A stretch of DNA of 64,000 nucleotides from Saccharopolyspora shandongensis. GTDB taxonomy: Bacteria > Actinomycetota > Actinomycetes > Mycobacteriales > Pseudonocardiaceae. Numbering within the stretch: the stretch's first letter is position 1; each line of letters starts with the position of its first letter. Under the pieces are notes generated by a model. It was not told the DNA's origin and did no database searches. It worked only from the letters and a program-made list of their open reading frames with translations. The stretch covers positions 1-64,000 of the forward strand of contig NZ_FNOK01000007.1 of assembly GCF_900106995.1 (NCBI RefSeq), written 5' to 3'. A program made the position numbers and the translations under genes. Shown in pieces: positions 16,214 to 25,264 of this stretch.

Positions 16214-16969
16214 CTACGCGCCGGCTCGGGTGGCGTTGGCGTTGATCGCCGTCCGGACGTACTCGGCGAGGCCGGGCGCGAGATTCTCGTAGTTCGCCGC
16301 GAACCGCTCGTCCGCCACGTACATCTCGCCGAGACCGCGGTGGATCTCGTAGGTGCAGTCGTAGCACCAGCGCGTGATGTGCCCGCGGTGCTCCTCGGCG
16401 AGGTCCATCGCCTCCGCGCCGTCCGGTGCGTGCCCGGCCCGCATCGCCTCGGCGAGCCGGCGGCCGATGTCCTCCTGCTCGGCCAGGAACCGCTTCCAGT
16501 CCGCCTTGGTGAAGCCGGACATCTTCTGCTGGGACTGCCGGTAGGCGTCGGTGCCGCCCCAGCGCTGCTCGGCCTCCGCGGCGTAGTCGTCCGGGTCGAA
16601 GTCGCCGAACAGCTCGAACTTCTCCTCCTGCGTCAGGTCGATCCCCATCTCGTTCGCCTCCATCTCGCGTTCCACCGCCGCGACCATCCGCTGCAACCGC
16701 TCGATGCGGGTCAGCAGCAACTCGTGCTGCCGCTTCAGGTGCGCATGCGCGCCACCGTCGGCGAGGATGCTCGCGATGTCGTCGAGGCCGAGGCCGAGCT
16801 CCCGGTAGAACAGGATGCGGCGCAGCCGGTCCAGGTCCGGGTCGGAGTAGCTGCGGTAGCCCGCCGCCGTCCGGCCGCTCGGGGTCAGCAGGCCGATCTC
16901 GTCGTAGTGGTGCAGCGTCCGCACCGTCACCCCGGCGATGCGGGCCGCCTCGCCGACCGAGTAGCTCAT
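16214..16969 (-). CDS. TipA-like MerR-family regulator
   Basis: A 251-residue regulator. The N-terminal MerR winged helix reads SVGEAARIAGVTVRTLHHYDEIGLLTPSGR in part, followed by a coiled-coil and then a C-terminal TipAS-type domain (about residues 110-251) with WYDCTYEI-like RWCYDCTYEIHRGLGEMYV. TipA proteins bind thiopeptide or other cyclic ligands in TipAS and activate their own promoter. A dyad with MerR geometry lies 32-50 bases upstream. It faces away from the crcB operon and is probably autoregulated. Confidence 0.9.
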   Translation of the reverse strand: MSYSVGEAARIAGVTVRTLHHYDEIGLLTPSGRTAAGYRSYSDPDLDRLRRILFYRELGLGLDDIASILADGGAHAHLKRQHELLLTRIERLQRMVAAVEREMEANEMGIDLTQEEKFELFGDFDPDDYAAEAEQRWGGTDAYRQSQQKMSGFTKADWKRFLAEQEDIGRRLAEAMRAGHAPDGAEAMDLAEEHRGHITRWCYDCTYEIHRGLGEMYVADERFAANYENLAPGLAEYVRTAINANATRAGA

Positions 16970-16991
16970 GGTCCTCGCCTCCTCGGCACCG

Positions 16992-17022
16992 AGCATGCGG
17001 CCTCACGTGACGTGAGGGTCAA
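16992..17022 (-). promoter_or_regulatory. MerR-type promoter with central dyad
   Basis: On the minus strand TTGACC (17017-17022) is followed after 19 bases by CATGCT (16992-16997). The spacer contains the perfect dyad CCTCACG/CGTGAGG at 17001-17017. A 19-base spacer filled by a dyad is the hallmark of MerR-activated promoters. The -10 match is weak, so the exact hexamer is uncertain. Confidence 0.6.
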
Positions 17023-17090
17023 CCCGAATTGTGCGGGGAGGATGTGGCGTTTTCGCGCGAAAACGGCGCCTGCTCCAGTGGCGAACGCCG

Positions 17091-18476
17091 CTAGACGTTC
17101 TCGCCTTCGGTCGTCGACGGTGGCTTGATCAGGAACGACGCGACCAGCGCCAGCGCCGTCACGGCCACCGAGATCCACAGCGCCGAGTGGTAGTCGCCGC
17201 CGTCCACGGTCGGCGCGACGATGCCGATGCCCAGCGAGGCGCCGATGCCGAACGCCGCGCCGTTCATGCCGGGCAGCGCCCCGGGGCTCTCCTTCGGCGA
17301 GAGCACCACGCCGAGCCCGCTGAGCGTCGTCATGACCAGGCCGTTGTAGCCGATGCCGAGCCCGATGAACGCGGCGAAGACCAGCCACCGCGAGTCGGCG
17401 AAGGCCGCGGCGAAGACCAGCGAGGCGATGCTCAGCGCCAGCCCCACCCGCAGCACCAGCCGCCAGCCGACGCGCGGCGCGAGCCAGCCGGCCACCGGCC
17501 CGGACGCCAGCCCGATCACCGCGGGCGGCGCCAGGAACATCAGGGCCGACAGCGTCGCGTTCATGCCGTAGCCGAGCTCGTCCTGGCTGAGCAGCACGAC
17601 GGTGAAGTTGATCGCGCAGAACACGCCGGTGAGGGCGAGCAGCGTGGTCGCCACCAGCGGCCACACCTGGCGGGACCGCAGGTGGCGGGCGGCCATCAGC
17701 GGCTCGCCGACGCGGTTCTCGATCCGCCAGAACACGGCCAGCAGCACGGCGCCGCCGATCAGCAGGCCGAGCGCGAGCGGGCTGAGCCAGCCCTGGTCGT
17801 TGCCCTGGCTGATGCCGAGGTTGAGGGCCGCGAGCGCGCCGGTCAGCGCAACCGCGCCGGCCCAGTCCATCCGGCCGCCGGTGCCTGCGTGGGTCTCGGG
17901 CACGAACCTGCCCGCCAGCAGCGCGGCGATCACGCCCAGGCCGAGGATCACCGCGAACACCGCGCGGAAGCCGACGGTGTCGGCCAGCGCGCCGCCGGCC
18001 AGCCCGTCGAGGCCGCCGACGCCGCCGTTGATCGCGGTGACCAGGCCGAGGGCCTGGCCGAACTGCTTCGGCGACAGGACGTCGCGCAGGATCAGGTAGG
18101 TGAGCTGGAACGTCGCGCCGGACGCGCCCTGCAGCACCCGGGCCGCGATCAGCACGCCGATGTTCGGCGCGAGCATCGCGATCAGCGAGCCGGCGGACAT
18201 CACCAGCAGCGAGATCACCAGGACCTTGCGCCGCCCGACGTGGTCGCTCAGCCGCGACAGCACGACGCCCGCGAGGCCGCCGATCAGCAGGAACATGGTC
18301 TGCGACAGGCCGACCATGTCGGTGGTGGTGCCCAGGGTGCGGGCGATGTCCGGCATGGCCGGGGTGACCATGGTGGCGTTGAGCTGGAAGCTCACCACAC
18401 CGATGATCAGCGCTGTGAGCACCAGCCCGGTGCGTTGCCGCGTTGCCGCGGGCCGATCCACGACGGACCCGACCAT
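17091..18476 (-). CDS. MFS transporter, DHA2-like drug exporter
   Basis: A 461-residue transporter with about fourteen predicted membrane segments. Motifs include DHVGRRKVLVISLLVM after TM2 and GASGATFQLTYLILRDV and GGVGGLDGLAGGALAD in the first half, as in proton-coupled multidrug exporters of the DHA2 group. The ATG at 18476 is chosen since GGGAG ends five bases upstream; the GTG two codons earlier overlaps that site. It is divergent from the nucleoside hydrolase gene. Substrate unknown. Confidence 0.88.
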   Translation of the reverse strand: MVGSVVDRPAATRQRTGLVLTALIIGVVSFQLNATMVTPAMPDIARTLGTTTDMVGLSQTMFLLIGGLAGVVLSRLSDHVGRRKVLVISLLVMSAGSLIAMLAPNIGVLIAARVLQGASGATFQLTYLILRDVLSPKQFGQALGLVTAINGGVGGLDGLAGGALADTVGFRAVFAVILGLGVIAALLAGRFVPETHAGTGGRMDWAGAVALTGALAALNLGISQGNDQGWLSPLALGLLIGGAVLLAVFWRIENRVGEPLMAARHLRSRQVWPLVATTLLALTGVFCAINFTVVLLSQDELGYGMNATLSALMFLAPPAVIGLASGPVAGWLAPRVGWRLVLRVGLALSIASLVFAAAFADSRWLVFAAFIGLGIGYNGLVMTTLSGLGVVLSPKESPGALPGMNGAAFGIGASLGIGIVAPTVDGGDYHSALWISVAVTALALVASFLIKPPSTTEGENV

Positions 18477-18634
18477 GATCACTCCCGTAGTGATGGAATC
18501 GATTTCCGTAGAAAGTAGGCATCGTCCGCCGGAACGTCAATGATTCGCCTAACTTTTTGTTGAATCAGCTGATAGAACTAGATCCAACTGTGCGGAGAAC
18601 GTTTGCCGTGATTCGACCCGAGCGAGGTGGCGAA

Positions 18635-19570
18635 TTGGCCAAGATCATCTTCGATGGCGACTACGGGATCGACGACGCGCTCGCGACGCTGTTCCTCCTG
18701 GGCCGGGACGACGTCGAGCTCGTCGCGGTCGGCACGGTGCACGGCAACGCGCCGGCCGACGCTGCCGCCGCCAACGCCCTGCAGGTGCTCGACGTCGCCG
18801 GTCGGCGGGACATTCCGGTCGCCGTCGGCGCGCAGCGCCCGCTGGCGCAACCGCTGGACATCTCCGCGCTCGTGCACGGCGAGGACGGCCTCGGCGGGCA
18901 CGCCAGCCCCGTGCCCGAGCTGCGGCCCGAGCCGGTGTCGGCCGCCGAGCAGCTCGTCCGGATCGCGCGGGAGCTGCCCGGCGAGTGCACCGTCGTGGCC
19001 ACCGGGCCGCTGACGAACCTGGCGCTGGCGCTGCTGCTCGAACCGCGGCTGCCGGAACTCGTGCGCAACGTGGTCGTCATGGGCGGCACGACGCGGGAAC
19101 CCGGCAACATCGGCCCGTTCGCCGAGGCCAACATCTGGCACGACCCGGAGGCCGCCGCGTTGGTGCTCGGCGCGGGCTGGCCGCTGACGCTGGTCGGCCT
19201 GGACGTCACCATGCGCACCTGGCTCGACCAGTCCGACGTGGACCGGATCGCCGCGGCGCCCGGCCGCAAGGCCGAGTTCGCGCACGCGATCCTCCAGCAC
19301 TACCTGCGGTTCTACCGGGGCAGGCACTCCCGGCCCGGCTGCCCGCTGCACGACCCGAGCGCCGCGGTGCTCGCGGTGCGGCCCGATCTCGCGCGCTGCG
19401 AGAAGGCCCCGGTCCGGGTGGAGCTCCGCGGCGAGCACACCCGAGGCATGCTCGTCGTCGACCGCCGCGAGTTCGCCGAACCGGACGGCCCGCTGATCGA
19501 CGTGGCGGCGGAGATCGACCGGGACCGCCTGGTCGCGGAGTTCCTCGCCGGGCTGCTCGAACTTGTTTGA
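18635..19570 (+). CDS. inosine-uridine-type nucleoside hydrolase
   Basis: A 311-residue nucleoside hydrolase that cleaves the N-glycosidic bond of ribonucleosides for salvage. The N-terminal calcium site is normally DTDPGIDDA; here it is DGDYGIDDA, keeping the aspartates. Family motifs VATGPLTNLALAL, VVMGGTTREPGNIGPFAEAN and DVT are present, with HDPSAA near the end. The TTG at 18635 (MAKIIFDGDYG) is preferred because GAGGTGG lies seven bases upstream and it matches the family start; the frame is open to 18557. Confidence 0.88.
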   Translation: MAKIIFDGDYGIDDALATLFLLGRDDVELVAVGTVHGNAPADAAAANALQVLDVAGRRDIPVAVGAQRPLAQPLDISALVHGEDGLGGHASPVPELRPEPVSAAEQLVRIARELPGECTVVATGPLTNLALALLLEPRLPELVRNVVVMGGTTREPGNIGPFAEANIWHDPEAAALVLGAGWPLTLVGLDVTMRTWLDQSDVDRIAAAPGRKAEFAHAILQHYLRFYRGRHSRPGCPLHDPSAAVLAVRPDLARCEKAPVRVELRGEHTRGMLVVDRREFAEPDGPLIDVAAEIDRDRLVAEFLAGLLELV

Positions 19571-19573
19571 GAA

Positions 19574-19702
19574 CTCGTTTTGCGTGGCGGTGCGGGTGGC
19601 GGAACCTCAGGTGCCTTCTCGCTGTGGGATCCCCGACATCATGAATGCCCAATTCACCACGTCGGGGCTGTCCTCGCGAGAAGGCCCCTGAGAACCCGCC
19701 GC
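19574..19702 (+). repeat. dispersed structured element, copy B
   Basis: Second copy of the element described at 5482-5648. Its main helix is almost continuous: CTCAGG (19606-19611) with CCTGAG (19687-19692), one mismatch, then GCCTTCTCGC with GCGAGAAGGC. The inner CCCCGAC/GTCGGGG and TGAAT/ATTCA helices are the same as in copy A, with an extra C in the loop. Homology is lost soon after GAGAACCCGC. It occupies the convergent spacer between the nucleoside hydrolase and the ABC permease. Confidence 0.85.
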
Positions 19703-19742
19703 TTCAAAGACAGCCTCTCCGGGGATTCGTGAGCGGGTCGGG

Positions 19743-20543
19743 TCAGCGGCTGGCGACGCGGCGGTAGCGGGCAACCGCGAGCGGCATGAAGATCGCCAGG
19801 ATGACCAGCGCGGATCCGATCGAGTAGAGCACCGCGTGCTGCGCCGGCCAGCTGTCCGGCGGCGGGCCGGTGACCCGCAGCGGGTTGCCGTAGAGCTGGC
19901 GCAGCGCGTCGGCGGTGACGGTGATCGGGTTCCACTCCGCGAAGGCGCGCAGCGGCGCGGGCATCGCCTCCGCCGGGACGAACGCCGACGAGACGAAGGT
20001 GACCGGGAACAGCCAGAGCAGCCCGGCGCTCTGCGCCACCTCGACGCTGCGCGAGATCAGCCCGATGAACGCGCCGACCCAGGACATCGCGAACGAGAAC
20101 AGCAGCAGGATGAAGAACGCGAGCAGCGCTTCGAGCAGGCTGCCGCGGATCCGCCAGCCCACCAGCAGCCCGCACGCCGACATGATCACCACGGTCAGCA
20201 CGCTGATCACGAGATCCGACGTGGTGCGGCCGAGCAGCACCGCGATCCGCGACATCGGCAGCGACCGGAACCGGTCCACGATGCCCTTGTTCAGGTCGTT
20301 GGCCAGCCCGATCACGGTGAACGCGCTGTTGAACGCGACGGTCTGCACGAAGATCCCGCCGATCAGGAACTCCCGGTACGCCTCGCCGCCGAGGCTGCCG
20401 CCGAAGACGTAGGCGAACAGCAGCACGAACATGATCGGCTGCGCGGTGCTGGACAGCAGCCAGTCCGGGTTGCGCTTGATGTTCATCAGGTTCCGCCACG
20501 CGACGACGCTGCTGTCGCGGATGCTGGTGGCGAGCGCGCTCAT
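19743..20543 (-). CDS. ABC-2 type transporter permease (DrrB-like)
   Basis: A 266-residue permease with six hydrophobic segments after an N-terminal cytoplasmic stretch (SSVVAWRNLMNIKRNPDWLL). The DrrB-like features QPIMFVLLFAYVFGGSLGG, NDLNKGIVDRFRSLPMSR and WNPITVTADALRQL are present, as in daunorubicin-resistance-type exporters. It follows the ATPase gene at 20680 (136-base gap), and the two should form the exporter. The spacer carries two near-identical CGCGTTTC(A/G)CAGTT segments 36 bases apart (20560, 20596). Confidence 0.9.
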   Translation of the reverse strand: MSALATSIRDSSVVAWRNLMNIKRNPDWLLSSTAQPIMFVLLFAYVFGGSLGGEAYREFLIGGIFVQTVAFNSAFTVIGLANDLNKGIVDRFRSLPMSRIAVLLGRTTSDLVISVLTVVIMSACGLLVGWRIRGSLLEALLAFFILLLFSFAMSWVGAFIGLISRSVEVAQSAGLLWLFPVTFVSSAFVPAEAMPAPLRAFAEWNPITVTADALRQLYGNPLRVTGPPPDSWPAQHAVLYSIGSALVILAIFMPLAVARYRRVASR

Positions 20544-20679
20544 GGCAGTTCCGCCTCTCCGCGTTTCACAGTTGTGGTTGCGTCCGGCTCAATCCCGCGT
20601 TTCGCAGTTCCTTGTGGCTGGTTTGCGTCACGTTCCCCTGAGGTGCGGTTGAGGAGGACTCGGGTTGACACAGGGCTAC

Positions 20680-21636
20680 TCACGGCTGCTTCTCCTGCTC
20701 CTCGGTGCGCCGGCCGGTGAGGCCCAGGAACACGTCGTCCAGGGTCGGTCGGTGCAGCGCGACGTCGTGCACCGCGACGTCTTCGGCGTCCAGCCGGCGC
20801 AGCGCCTCGATCAGCGATTTCGGCCCGCTGTCCACGGCGACGAACGCCTTCTTCAGGTGTTCCTCGACCTCCGGCGCCCCGGCGCCGACCTCGCCGAGCA
20901 CCCGCGCGACGACCGGCAGGTCGGCCGCGTCCTGCGCGACCAGTTCGAGGCGCTCGCCGCCGACCTGCGACTTGAGCTCGTCGGCGGTGCCGCTGGCGAT
21001 CACCCGGCCGCGGTCGATCACCGCGATGCTGTCGGCCAGCTGGTCGGCCTCCTCCAGGTACTGCGTGGTCAGCAGCACCGTGGTGCCGTCGGCGACGAGT
21101 TCGCCGATGACCTGCCAGGTGTCCATCCGGCCGCGCGGGTCCAGGCCGGTGGTGGGCTCGTCGAGCACCACGACGGCCGGTGCGGCGACCAGCGCGCCGG
21201 CCAGGTCGAGCCGCCGCCGCATGCCGCCGGAGTAGCCCTTCGACGGCCGGTCGGCGGCCTCCTGTAGGCGGAACCGGTCGAGCAGCCGCCGGGCTCGCGC
21301 GGTCGCGTCGGCGCGGGTCATGCCGTACAGCCGGCCGACCATGTAGAGGTTCTCGTAGCCGGTGAGGTTCTCGTCGACCGCCGCGTACTGCCCGGACAGG
21401 CCGATCGAGCGGCGGACCGCCTGCGGGTCGGCGAGCACGTCGTGCCCGGCCACGAAGGCCCGCCCGGAGTCCGGCTTGAGCAGCGTGGTGAGGATCCGCA
21501 CGGCGGTGGTCTTGCCCGCGCCGTTGGGTCCGAGCAGGCCGAGCACCTGACCGGTCGGGATCTCCAGGTCGACGCCGTCGAGCGCGCGGTTCGCGCCGAA
21601 GGTCTTCACCAGGGCTTCCGCGCGCACCGCCGTCAT
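20680..21636 (-). CDS. ABC transporter ATPase (DrrA-like)
   Basis: A 318-residue ABC ATPase of the DrrA subfamily. Walker A is GPNGAGKTT (about residues 36-44), Q-loop LSGQYAAVDENLTGYEN, signature YSGGMRRRLDLA, Walker B VVVLDEPTTGLDP and switch histidine replaced by Gln in TTQYLEEADQL, which is common in this group. A C-terminal DUF4162-like region ends in RPTLDDVFLGLTGR. It energises export by the downstream permease. The substrate is probably a hydrophobic metabolite or drug, not identifiable here. Confidence 0.92.
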   Translation of the reverse strand: MTAVRAEALVKTFGANRALDGVDLEIPTGQVLGLLGPNGAGKTTAVRILTTLLKPDSGRAFVAGHDVLADPQAVRRSIGLSGQYAAVDENLTGYENLYMVGRLYGMTRADATARARRLLDRFRLQEAADRPSKGYSGGMRRRLDLAGALVAAPAVVVLDEPTTGLDPRGRMDTWQVIGELVADGTTVLLTTQYLEEADQLADSIAVIDRGRVIASGTADELKSQVGGERLELVAQDAADLPVVARVLGEVGAGAPEVEEHLKKAFVAVDSGPKSLIEALRRLDAEDVAVHDVALHRPTLDDVFLGLTGRRTEEQEKQP

Positions 21637-21808
21637 CGGGGCCTCCGCTGGAGTAGTCGCCGGAACGTGAGCGCAACTGTAGGTGTCTGCTCCGACACAC
21701 CGCCGCCGTTTTCGATATCGAACCTTGGGGGAATAGGATCTTTCCGGCGGAACGCCCCGCGTCGCGGCCTGATTTCTAGAAGCCGCCAGCCGGGCCGCTT
21801 GGCAGAAG

Positions 21809-21846
21809 TTACCGCCAGGTAATACTCTCTTGTTACCGACGAGTAA
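21809..21846. promoter_or_regulatory. two TTAC-N4-GTAA-type dyads before fadE5
   Basis: TTACCGCCAGGTAA (21809-21822) and TTACCGACGAGTAA (21833-21846) are two 14-bp dyads with 24-base centre spacing, ending about 48 bases before the FadE5 start. The size suits a TetR-like or GntR-like fatty-acid regulator. The regulator is not in this window, or is not adjacent. Confidence 0.6.
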
Positions 21847-21893
21847 GGGCCGAGCCGGGCCCGCCCGCAGCAGCGCGCAAGAGGGAGCCTTCG

Positions 21894-23738
21894 ATGGGCC
21901 ACTACAAGAGCAACGTCCGAGACCTGGAGTTCAACCTCTTCGAGGTCTTCAAGGTGCAGGAACGGCTGGGTAAGGGCGCCTTCGAGCAGTCCGACGAGGA
22001 CACCGTGCGGGGCGTGCTCAGCGAACTCAACGAGCTGGCAACCGGACCGCTGGCCGACTCCTTCGTCGAAGGCGACCGCACCCCCGCCAAGTTCGACCCG
22101 GCCACCCACTCGGTCACGCTGCCCGAGGCGTTCAAGAAGTCCTACCAGCAGGTCATGGACGGCGAGTGGTGGCGGCTGAGCCTGCCGGACGAGCTCGGCG
22201 GCTACGGCACCCCGCCCACCGTCATCTGGTCCGCCGCCGAACTCATGCTCGGCGCCAACCCGGCCATCTACATGTACATGGCGGGCCCGAACTTCGCGAC
22301 GATCCTGTGGCGCAACGGCACCGAGGAGCAGCGCCGCTGGGCCGAGCTGATGATCGAGCGCGCCTGGGGCGCCACCATGGTGCTCACCGAGCCGGACGCG
22401 GGCTCCGACGTCGGCGCCGGCCGCACCAAGGCCATCAAGCAGGAGGACGGCTCCTGGCACCTGGAGGGCGTGAAGCGGTTCATCACCTCCGCCGACCAGG
22501 ACATGACCGAGAACATCATGCACCTGGTGCTGGCCCGCCCCGAAGGTCCCGGCATCGAGTCCAAGCCCGGCACCAAGGGCCTGAGCCTGTTCCTGGTGCC
22601 CAAGTTCCACTTCGACGGCGCCACCGGTGAGCTCGGCGAGCGCAACGGCGCCTTCGTCACCAACGTCGAGCACAAGATGGGCCTGAACGCCTCGGCCACC
22701 TGCGAGCTGACCTTCGGCCAGCACGGCGTACCGGCCAAGGGCTGGCTGCTCGGCGAGGTGCACGACGGCATCGCGCAGATGTTCCAGGTCATCGAGTACG
22801 CCCGGATGATGGTCGGCACCAAGGCCATCGGCACCCTGTCCACCGGCTACCTCAACGCGCTGGACTACGCCAAGGAGCGCGTGCAGGGCGCCGACCTGAC
22901 CAGGGCCGCCGACAAGGCCGCGCCGCGCGTGGCCATCACCAACCACCCGGACGTGCGCCGCATCCTGATGCTGCAGAAGGCCTACGCCGAAGGCCTGCGC
23001 GCGGTCTACCTCTACACCGCGACCTTCCAGGACCAGGTCTTCCAGGGCCAGCACGAGGGCACCGACTTCAGCGTCGCCGAGCAGGTCAACGACCTGCTGC
23101 TGCCCATCGTCAAGGGCGTCGGCTCGGAGCGGGCCTACGAGATGCTGACCCTGTCCCTGCAGACCCTCGGCGGCTCCGGCTTCCTGCAGGACTACCCGAT
23201 CGAGCAGTACATCCGCGACTCCAAGATCGACAGCCTGTACGAGGGCACCACCGCGATCCAGGCCCAGGACTTCTTCTTCCGCAAGATCGTCCGCAACAAC
23301 GGCGCCGCGCTCGGCCACATCGCCGCCGAGATCCAGGCGACGCTGGAGGCCGAGGGCGCCGACGAGCGGCTCAAGGAGGAGCGCGCGCTGGTCGCCCGGG
23401 CGCTGCAGGACGCCCAGGGCATGCTCGGCACGCTGATCGAGTTCCTGACCTCCTCGCAGGAGGACGTCAAGAACATCTACAAGGTCGGCCAGCACGCGGT
23501 GTCGTTCCTGATGAGCATGGGCGACGTGCTGATCGGCTGGCTGCTGCTGCGCCAGGCCGAGATCGCCCTCGCCGCGCTGGACGCGGGCGCCTCGGCCAAG
23601 GACCAGCCGTTCTACCAGGGCAAGGTGGCGGTGGCCCGGTTCTTCGCCAAGAACGTGCTGCCGGAGCTGACCGGTCGCCGCAAGATCATCGAGGCGGCGG
23701 ACGACTCCCTGATGGAGCTCGACGAGTCCGTCTTCTGA
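21894..23738 (+). CDS. fadE5: FadE5-like long-chain acyl-CoA dehydrogenase
   Basis: A 614-residue acyl-CoA dehydrogenase. The N-terminus [20 protein letters not shown] and [19 protein letters not shown] closely match mycobacterial FadE5, a broad-specificity enzyme forming the first double bond in beta-oxidation with FAD. Catalytic-domain motifs include [16 protein letters not shown], the FAD-side RFITSADQ, and [26 protein letters not shown] at the C-terminal end of the core (stated partly). Length is typical of this extended subfamily. It is transcribed alone and ends in a 19-bp-stem terminator. Confidence 0.93.
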   Translation: MGHYKSNVRDLEFNLFEVFKVQERLGKGAFEQSDEDTVRGVLSELNELATGPLADSFVEGDRTPAKFDPATHSVTLPEAFKKSYQQVMDGEWWRLSLPDELGGYGTPPTVIWSAAELMLGANPAIYMYMAGPNFATILWRNGTEEQRRWAELMIERAWGATMVLTEPDAGSDVGAGRTKAIKQEDGSWHLEGVKRFITSADQDMTENIMHLVLARPEGPGIESKPGTKGLSLFLVPKFHFDGATGELGERNGAFVTNVEHKMGLNASATCELTFGQHGVPAKGWLLGEVHDGIAQMFQVIEYARMMVGTKAIGTLSTGYLNALDYAKERVQGADLTRAADKAAPRVAITNHPDVRRILMLQKAYAEGLRAVYLYTATFQDQVFQGQHEGTDFSVAEQVNDLLLPIVKGVGSERAYEMLTLSLQTLGGSGFLQDYPIEQYIRDSKIDSLYEGTTAIQAQDFFFRKIVRNNGAALGHIAAEIQATLEAEGADERLKEERALVARALQDAQGMLGTLIEFLTSSQEDVKNIYKVGQHAVSFLMSMGDVLIGWLLLRQAEIALAALDAGASAKDQPFYQGKVAVARFFAKNVLPELTGRRKIIEAADDSLMELDESVF

Positions 23739-23759
23739 TCTGACGTTTCCGCAGGTGAA

Positions 23760-23809
23760 GGGCCGTGTGCGTTTTGTGTCGCTATGACAGCACAAAACGC
23801 ACACGGCCC
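23760..23809. terminator. 19-bp perfect stem, bidirectional terminator
   Basis: A 19-base arm at 23760-23778 pairs perfectly with 23791-23809 around a 12-base loop. The core is GTGTGCGTTTTGTG. It lies between the convergent fadE5 and DUF3224 genes, six bases from the latter's stop, so it probably ends transcription from both sides. The A/T runs inside the stem give tails in each direction. Confidence 0.85.
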
Positions 23810-23815
23810 GATCCG

Positions 23816-24214
23816 TCAGTCCAGCGCGTAGTCGAACTCGTAGGGCACCGTGAGCTCGCCGCTGGTGGCCGTGTAGCGGCCGGTTCCGCGCAGCCCGGAC
23901 AGCTCGCCGGTGCCCGAGTCCGGCACCACCTCGAAGGTCGAGTGGATCGAGCCGTCCCCGCCGAAGTGACCGCGCTCCTCGATGGCGAAGCGGCCCTCGC
24001 GCCCGTCCAGCGTCCCGCGGATCAGCTGCATTCCGGTGAACGAACCGGTCAGCTCGGTTCTGTACACGAGGGTGTACTCGCACGCGACCTCGGCCGCCTC
24101 GATGCCACCGGTGAACTTGTTGGTGATCGCGGCGCGCGCGAGCTTCGGGTGCTGCTCGCCGTCGCCGATGACGCTCTCGTCCCAGCGGACGACGGTGAAA
24201 CTGCCGGTGGTCAT
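23816..24214 (-). CDS. DUF3224 protein
   Basis: A 132-residue beta-barrel-like protein of the DUF3224 family: GSFTVVRWDESVIG at the start, ITNKFTGGIEAAEVACEYTL, then GRFAIEERGHFGGDGSIHSTF and GTGRYTATSGE near the end. The ATG at 24214 is preferred (AAGGGA five bases upstream). Function is unknown; the fold resembles small lipid- or ligand-binding barrels. It is divergent from a WYL-type regulator across a 13-bp-arm palindrome, so the two are very likely a regulator-target pair. Confidence 0.88.
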   Translation of the reverse strand: MTTGSFTVVRWDESVIGDGEQHPKLARAAITNKFTGGIEAAEVACEYTLVYRTELTGSFTGMQLIRGTLDGREGRFAIEERGHFGGDGSIHSTFEVVPDSGTGELSGLRGTGRYTATSGELTVPYEFDYALD

Positions 24215-24251
24215 GGACATCCCTTCGATCGGTCTTGCGACCAGCCTGAAC

Positions 24252-24282
24252 GCCGTACCTGACATCCCCTGTCAGGTACGGC
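24252..24282. promoter_or_regulatory. 13-bp-arm perfect operator between DUF3224 and WYL genes
   Basis: GCCGTACCTGACA (24252-24264) and TGTCAGGTACGGC (24270-24282) form a perfect dyad around TCCCC. It ends 17 bases before the regulator's ATG and 38 bases from the DUF3224 start. This is the obvious binding site for the WYL-type regulator, controlling both genes. Confidence 0.85.
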
Positions 24283-24298
24283 GGGCAAAATTCGGCCC

Positions 24299-25264
24299 AT
24301 GCGCGCCGACCGGCTCCTCACCGTCATCCTGCTGCTGCAGAACCGCGGCCGGATGACCGCGACCGAGCTCTCCGAGGCACTGGAGGTCTCGGTCCGCACC
24401 GTCTACCGCGACGTCGAGGCCCTCGGCGCGGCCGGCGTCCCGGTCTGCGCCGACCGCGGACCCGACGGCGGCTACCGCCTGATGGACGGCTACCGCACCC
24501 GGCTGACCGGCCTCACCGACGCCGAAGCCGGCTCCCTCTTCCTCGCCGGCGCGCCCGGACCGGCCCGGGAACTCGGCCTCGGCGCGGTCCTGGCCACCGC
24601 GCAGCTGAAGGTCCAAGCCGCGTTGCCCGCCGAACTGGCCGAGCGGGCCCGCCGCATCCAGGACCGGTTCCACCTCGACGCGAAGGGCTGGTTCCGGGAC
24701 GCCGACGACGTGCCGCACCTGGCCGACATCGCCCAAGCGGTGTGGGAACAACGCGTCCTGCGCGTGCACTACCGCCGGTGGCGCGGCGAAGTGCACCGAG
24801 AGCTCAACCCGCTGGGCATCGTCCTGAAAGGCGGCATCTGGTACCTCGTGGCCCAGGCCGGCGAAGCCATCCGCACCTACCGGATCTCCCGCATCCTGGC
24901 CGCGGAGATCACCCCGGACGCCTTCGCCCGGCCCGCGGCATTCGACCTCGCCGCCAGCTGGGCCGAATCCGCCCGGCGCATGGAAGCCGAGATGTACCGC
25001 GGAACCGCGCGCCTGCGGATCTCGCCGCTCGCGCAGAAACTGCTCACCGCGAAGTTCGGTTCCCTCGGCACCAACGCCCTCGCCGCCGCCGGGCCGCCCG
25101 ACGAGCACGGCTGGGTGGAGGTCGATCTGCTCGTCGAACGGCAGGACGTCGCCGTCCACGACGTGCTCCGCCTCGGCGCCGAAGCCGAGGTCCTAGGCCC
25201 GCCCGAACTCCGCGCTGCGGTCGCCGCAACCGTCACGGCACTGGCGACTCGCTACGCAACTTGA
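24299..25264 (+). CDS. WYL-domain (YafY-type) transcriptional regulator
   Basis: A 321-residue regulator. Residues 1-60 are a DeoR-like winged helix (MTATELSEALEVSVRTVYRD) and a linker GPDGGYRLMDG. The C-terminal half is a WYL domain (about residues 135-230), with its ligand-binding core around IVLKGGIWYLVAQAGEAIRT, then a WCX extension. It most likely senses a small ligand and represses itself and the DUF3224 gene. Its end overlaps the convergent glycosyltransferase by 32 bases, which is unusual. Confidence 0.9.
   Translation: MRADRLLTVILLLQNRGRMTATELSEALEVSVRTVYRDVEALGAAGVPVCADRGPDGGYRLMDGYRTRLTGLTDAEAGSLFLAGAPGPARELGLGAVLATAQLKVQAALPAELAERARRIQDRFHLDAKGWFRDADDVPHLADIAQAVWEQRVLRVHYRRWRGEVHRELNPLGIVLKGGIWYLVAQAGEAIRTYRISRILAAEITPDAFARPAAFDLAASWAESARRMEAEMYRGTARLRISPLAQKLLTAKFGSLGTNALAAAGPPDEHGWVEVDLLVERQDVAVHDVLRLGAEAEVLGPPELRAAVAATVTALATRYAT

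Noticed and set aside
21633..24083. 816-codon minus-strand frame opposite fadE5
   Set aside because: Shadow of fadE5; no recognisable domains.
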